NCBI GenBank assembly: GCA_036514535.1
Contig: DATBWZ010000087.1
Location: 1-35,276 of the forward strand
DNA length: 35,276 bases
Source of the DNA: DATBWZ01 sp036514535
Lineage (GTDB): Bacteria; JAMCPX01; DATBWZ01
Direction of reading: 5' to 3'
Part shown: piece after piece, positions 31,715 through 35,276 of the stretch
Numbering within the stretch: the first letter of the stretch is position 1
Layout: every line of letters starts with the position of its first letter
The notes under the pieces: generated by a model
Seen by the model: the letters and a program-made list of their open reading frames with translations, nothing else
Database searches by the model: none
What the model was told of the DNA's origin: nothing
Translations under genes and position numbers: made by a program

Positions 31715-32787
31715 AAGCAGAAACAAAAGAACTTGTTATACTTGAGGGCTCAATAGAAAACATTCCGCCATCAAGCATCATAATGTTGCTATATAATCTC
31801 AGAAAGAGCGGAATATTGAGATTCACAATAGACGCATTCATAATTAAAAGTATATATTTCAGAAATGGTAATGTCGTATTCGCCACTTCTACGCGAAATG
31901 ATGACAGGCTGGGAGAATCGCTGGTCAGAAATGGTCTCATTACCGATGAACAATTGAATGAATCTGCCAAGGAGATTACTCCCGCAAGAAAACTGGGCAA
32001 GATACTTGTAGAAAAGGGATACATCACGGCCAAGGAACTTTTTTTTGGTGTACGGAGACAGATTGAAGAAATTTTAATAAGCATATTCAGGTATCCTTCG
32101 GGAATATTTGAGTTTAGAGAAACCATAAAAATGGGCGAGGCGGCAAACATCCCGTTGAACACCAGAAATACTATTCTGCACGGATTAAGGGAATGCAAAA
32201 TAATCTACGATCTCAAGATACACTTCCCTTCTTTTGATTACCACATAGATATAGGGGGGGATATTTCTGAATTTGAGTTTGACGAAGACGAGAACAAAAT
32301 CATTGCAGGAGCACGGGGGAAGAATTTACTCAAAAACCTGTTGAATTCACAGGACAGAGCAACTGTTAACGCAATAGGCAGGCTGCTTGAGGTAGGAGCA
32401 ATAGTAAAGGGCTCAAGGTTTTCTCCTGATGAATTTCGCATAAGCGAAACAACCAAAGAACTATTGCAGAATTTGAATTCTGTTATTATGGATATTTACT
32501 CAATCATAAAATCTAAATCCGCCGGCAGAAATGTCCACGAAACCCTCAACACATTTTTTCTGAATCCATCTCCGGCATTCAGGGAAATGCGCCTTAACAA
32601 TGACGGTTCTATTGACATCAATAAGTTAACCAACAACTTGCAGCAGATACCAGGGGATAAGAACATCCTATTTAAAGCAATACAGGACTTGCTTCAGTTT
32701 GAACTTTTTGAACTGAGGCATTACCTCAAAAAAGAAGAAGAACAGGAATTAATAGAAATTATACACGGACTAAACATTGAAAGGTAA
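31711..32787 (+). CDS. DUF4388 domain protein (first of two)
   Basis: The 358-residue product begins with a DUF4388 (PATAN-like) domain at about residues 8-140. LEGSIENIPPSSIIMLLYNL is followed by RKSGILRF, then KSIYFRNGNVVFATS and two RLGESLVRNGLIT / LGKILVEKGYIT segments. Such domains are seen in response-regulator and gliding/motility contexts and are thought to mediate protein contacts. The second half is helical and resembles that of the next gene product, including an LNxFF / NNDGSID stretch. No catalytic motif is visible. It overlaps both neighbours (4 and 11 bases), so the genes are probably translated together. Confidence 0.8.
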   Translation: MKAETKELVILEGSIENIPPSSIIMLLYNLRKSGILRFTIDAFIIKSIYFRNGNVVFATSTRNDDRLGESLVRNGLITDEQLNESAKEITPARKLGKILVEKGYITAKELFFGVRRQIEEILISIFRYPSGIFEFRETIKMGEAANIPLNTRNTILHGLRECKIIYDLKIHFPSFDYHIDIGGDISEFEFDEDENKIIAGARGKNLLKNLLNSQDRATVNAIGRLLEVGAIVKGSRFSPDEFRISETTKELLQNLNSVIMDIYSIIKSKSAGRNVHETLNTFFLNPSPAFREMRLNNDGSIDINKLTNNLQQIPGDKNILFKAIQDLLQFELFELRHYLKKEEEQELIEIIHGLNIER

Positions 32788-34075
32788 CAACTTATTAGGA
32801 ATAATTCAATCGGGTGTACTATCCTTGTCCGACGATGCAAGAACCAGGCTTGGATTAAAGGATGGCGATTCTTTTGAAATAGTCCTGCCGCATGAGGACT
32901 ATTTGGTTATTAAGAAAAAAAATGCCGGAAGCAAAGGCAAAATAGCCTTATTAGGAGAACTTGGAGCGCTTTCAATAAGCGACCTTTTCTCAATTCTTAA
33001 CATAACACAGAAGGGCGGAGTTCTGCATATTTTCTCGGAAGATATTAAAAAAAGCATCTATTTCCGCAGGGGCGAAATAGTTTTTGCTTCATCAAACCTT
33101 ACGGAAGAACGCCTTGGGCATGTGCTTTACAGAACAGGAAAGATCACACAGGAACAGTTAAAAAAAGCAGAATCCGAAGTTGACAGCAAAACAAGGTTCG
33201 GCGGCATACTGCTAAAAAACAAGTTCATAACACCCAAGGATCTCTGGTGGGGTATAAAATACCAGCTTGAGGAGATTATCTTCAGTATATTCTCCATCAC
33301 CTCGGGAGCGTACATCTTCATCGACGGAGATTTTCTTCCGCCTGATCTTACAAGGTTATCCCTAAACACGCAGAATCTTCTAATGGAGGGGCTGAAAAGA
33401 ATGGATGAATGGAATGTAATTAAAGATATTATTCCTTCAAACAATATTTTAATAGGCATCGGTGATGAACCGATAACTGTAGAGCTTACCCCGACTCTCC
33501 AGAAGATCATCTCATGCATAGAGGGTCGGGCATCAGTAGGAGAAGTGATTAAGAAAGCGCAGCTTGGCGAATTCAACACATACAAACTGCTGTACCAATT
33601 AGTAAAAGCAAGGGTTTTGAAGGTAGTAGAAAAGGAGGAAAAACCAACGGTTGAGGACGGGACTAAAAGACTGAGTTCGGCAATAGAAAAATATAATCAT
33701 CTTTATTCTTTTATTGTGCAAAGGATCCATGAAGAGGTTCCTGATTTCAAATTAAGCGATTCGCTGCCCGCTTTTTTTGACGACCTGACAGATAAACAGA
33801 AAAGAATATTCAATAAGGTAAAGATTGATAAAAATGGTATGCTGACGACGGAACATATCATGCACAACATTGACAAAATAAAGCTTGTTGAAAGCGAAAA
33901 ACTCAGCAAGATTGCCGGATTTGCAGAATTGATGCTCTCCCAGTACCTTCTTGAGGGGTTAAACGAATTTTTAAACTTCCACATATTTCTTGCAAGAAAT
34001 ATTCTGCCCGAAACCAAGGGAGAAGAACTTGCGCGAGAGGTGAGGAAAATGCAGCAGAGCGTGTATAACAAATGA
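32777..34075 (+). CDS. AbrB-like plus DUF4388 protein (second of two)
   Basis: The 432-residue product adds an AbrB/SpoVT-like swapped-hairpin motif in front (residues 8-47: SGVLSLSDDARTRLGLKDGD, SFEIVLPHEDYLVIKKK). A DUF4388 domain follows at about 57-184, with KKSIYFRRGEIVFASSN and RLGHVLYRTGKIT, then a possible winged-helix segment (about 240-285, LQKIISCIEGRASVGEVIKK). The C-terminal ~130 residues resemble those of the preceding gene product, so the two are paralogues from a tandem duplication. The AbrB-like part may bind DNA or simply dimerise. The start is TTG at 32777 inside the preceding gene; I see no better ATG. It overlaps pyrF by four bases. Confidence 0.78.
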   Translation: MKGNNLLGIIQSGVLSLSDDARTRLGLKDGDSFEIVLPHEDYLVIKKKNAGSKGKIALLGELGALSISDLFSILNITQKGGVLHIFSEDIKKSIYFRRGEIVFASSNLTEERLGHVLYRTGKITQEQLKKAESEVDSKTRFGGILLKNKFITPKDLWWGIKYQLEEIIFSIFSITSGAYIFIDGDFLPPDLTRLSLNTQNLLMEGLKRMDEWNVIKDIIPSNNILIGIGDEPITVELTPTLQKIISCIEGRASVGEVIKKAQLGEFNTYKLLYQLVKARVLKVVEKEEKPTVEDGTKRLSSAIEKYNHLYSFIVQRIHEEVPDFKLSDSLPAFFDDLTDKQKRIFNKVKIDKNGMLTTEHIMHNIDKIKLVESEKLSKIAGFAELMLSQYLLEGLNEFLNFHIFLARNILPETKGEELAREVRKMQQSVYNK

Positions 34076-34752
34076 AACCGGAATTGATCCTTGCCCTTGA
34101 TGTGGCAAATGAAGAGAAGGCAAAATATTTCCTTAAAACCCTCAGGGGAACTGTAAAATGGATTAAAATCGGAAGCCAACTGTTCGTCGCAGAAGGGCCG
34201 TCAATTTTGAATACAATTATGGACAGCGGATTCAACATATTCCTGGACCTTAAACTCCACGACATTCCCAATACAGTAGCAAACACCGTATTCAGCATAA
34301 AATCTCTGGGTCCAAAGATGATCACTGTCCATACATCGGGTGGCGCTGAGATGCTGAAAAAAGCAAAGGAAGCCGCCGGCGATAGATTGAAGGTTATCGG
34401 TGTGACTGTGCTCACCAGCATGCAGGACGATGATCTTTTATCCATAGGGATTACAAAATCTGCTTCTGCGCAGGTTCTCCATCTCTCTAACCTCGCAAAA
34501 AACAGCGGGATTGACGGGATTGTCGCCTCCCCACTTGAAGCGCCGTTAATACGGGAGCATATAGCGGATGATTTCATCATTATAACCCCGGGCATAAGGC
34601 TTAAGAACAGAAAAGAAGACGATCAAAAAAGAACCTTGTCTCCTGAAGAAGCAAAAAATATCGGAATAAATTATATTGTAGTGGGCAGGCCCATACTGAA
34701 AGCTGAAAACCCACTTGCGGCAGCGGAGGAAATACTTAACTCCCTGGGATAA
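34072..34752 (+). CDS. pyrF: Orotidine 5'-phosphate decarboxylase
   Basis: PyrF decarboxylates OMP to UMP, the last step of pyrimidine synthesis. The 226-residue protein starts PELILALDVANEEKA and carries the catalytic FLDLKLHDIPNTVANTV, with Asp59, Lys61 and Asp64. GVTVLTSM, ASPLEAPLIREH, IITPGIRLK and NYIVVGRPILKAENP complete the family pattern. Length is normal for the short bacterial form. It overlaps the DUF4388 gene by four bases (ATGA) and is followed after two bases by the methyltransferase gene. The housekeeping gene is thus embedded in the signalling operon, which probably reflects shared transcription rather than shared function. Confidence 0.97.
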   Translation: MKPELILALDVANEEKAKYFLKTLRGTVKWIKIGSQLFVAEGPSILNTIMDSGFNIFLDLKLHDIPNTVANTVFSIKSLGPKMITVHTSGGAEMLKKAKEAAGDRLKVIGVTVLTSMQDDDLLSIGITKSASAQVLHLSNLAKNSGIDGIVASPLEAPLIREHIADDFIIITPGIRLKNRKEDDQKRTLSPEEAKNIGINYIVVGRPILKAENPLAAAEEILNSLG

Positions 34753-34754
34753 TC

Positions 34755-35276
34755 ATGAAAGAAACTAAAAACCTTGAGTATCTTTACGGGATACATCCGG
34801 TTACAGAATCGCTCATCAGCGGAAAAAGAAATATTAAATCCATAATAGTCGCTAAAAACCTCTCGCGGGACATAAATAACATCCGGAATCTCTCGTCTGG
34901 AAAAGGACTCCCCTTAGAATTTGTGGAAAAGCAATGCCTGAGAAAAATCCTCGGCCACGACGAACATCAGGGAATTTGCGCTTCTGTTTCCGGCTATCCT
35001 TACGCTACAATAGATGAAATTCTGGAAGCGTGGGCTATTTCGGACAGAAGGGCCTTTTTTCTAATACTTGACTCAATAGAAGATTCCCATAACCTCGGAG
35101 CAATAGCAAGAACAGCGCTTTTGTGCGGGGTTCATGGCATGTTCATACCGGAACACAGAAGCGCGAAGATAACACCAGCAGCATCAAAGGCATCATCCGG
35201 CGCTGTTGAGCATCTGAAGATCGCTGTGGTAAGCAGTTTGAACAGCCTAATCGGAGAATTGAAAAAACACAGCATA
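34755..35276 (+). CDS. TrmH/SpoU-family rRNA 2'-O-methyltransferase, 5' part
   Basis: The frame runs open to the window end, giving 174 residues. The N-terminal substrate-binding part begins LEYLYGIHPVTESLISGKRN and includes HDEHQGICASVSGYPY. The SPOUT catalytic start is FFLILDSIEDSHNLGAIART, with the conserved Asn and Arg of motif 1, followed by SAKITPAASKASSGAVEHLK. These match RlmB, which methylates the ribose of G2251 in 23S rRNA; TrmH-like paralogues cannot be excluded without the C-terminal motifs. It starts two bases after pyrF. The knot-forming C-terminus lies outside the window. Confidence 0.88.
   Translation, partial: MKETKNLEYLYGIHPVTESLISGKRNIKSIIVAKNLSRDINNIRNLSSGKGLPLEFVEKQCLRKILGHDEHQGICASVSGYPYATIDEILEAWAISDRRAFFLILDSIEDSHNLGAIARTALLCGVHGMFIPEHRSAKITPAASKASSGAVEHLKIAVVSSLNSLIGELKKHSI

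Noticed and set aside
1..35276. CRISPR arrays, tRNA or rRNA genes, insertion sequences, prophage
   Set aside because: No regularly spaced repeats, cloverleaf-like intergenic sequence, transposase or phage protein was seen, and the gene-free gaps are too short to hide most of these.

Overview
The window reads as part of the chromosome of a diderm (Gram-negative type), moderately low-GC, probably uncultivated bacterium that can respire nitrate. Outer-membrane beta-barrels, lipoproteins and a Tat-exported periplasmic molybdoenzyme show the envelope type. Gene density is very high: most neighbours overlap by 1-20 bases, and no gene-free gap exceeds about 180 bases. I see no tRNA, rRNA, CRISPR array, insertion sequence or phage gene. 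Gene content would suit a Desulfobacterota-, Nitrospirota- or Schekmanbacteria-like lineage, but I cannot fix the taxonomy from sequence alone.

Layout. (1) 2-784: 3' end of a secreted Ig-like repeat protein. (2) 793-3312, minus: a Crp/Fnr-type regulator, an outer-membrane barrel protein and a crotonase, divergent from (3) 3382-7599, plus: purM, purN, a DUF523/TudS-like iron-sulfur protein, a UPF0173 metal hydrolase and a diverged FAD-oxidoreductase-like protein. (4) 7641-13269, minus: a radical SAM protein, a ClpX-like AAA+ ATPase, a molybdate/tungstate ABC transporter (binding protein, permease, ATPase) and an ECF S-component-like membrane protein. (5) 13309-14994, minus: a TetR regulator and a nitronate monooxygenase/FabK-like flavoenzyme. 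(6) 15101-20678, minus: periplasmic nitrate reductase napA-napB behind an alginate_export-type porin, plus a second porin with its own promoter. (7) 20745-26186, minus: argG, a class V aminotransferase, serA and purA. (8) 26255-29577, minus: nadB, a flavin reductase-like protein and a DUF362/ferredoxin protein. (9) 29675-35276, plus: an FHA-GAF-degenerate sigma54-activator ATPase, a lipoprotein, two paralogous DUF4388 proteins (one with an AbrB-like front end), pyrF and the start of an rlmB/trmH-like methyltransferase, tightly coupled.

How the genes work together. Molybdate uptake (region 4) lies a few kilobases from the molybdenum-dependent nitrate reductase (region 6), whose operon has a clear promoter with a palindrome over its -10 box. 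Region 7 joins serine, arginine and purine biosynthesis. Region 9 looks like a signalling module whose ATPase has lost its catalytic and sigma54-contact motifs.

The most unusual general pattern is in the promoters. Six transcription units start with good -35/-10 boxes placed so that the -10 ends only 6-7 bases before the start codon and no Shine-Dalgarno sequence is present, while many genes inside operons have clear ribosome binding sites. This predicts frequent leaderless mRNAs. The candidates most worth following as undescribed systems are the FHA/DUF4388 module and the ClpX-like ATPase paired with a radical SAM protein.
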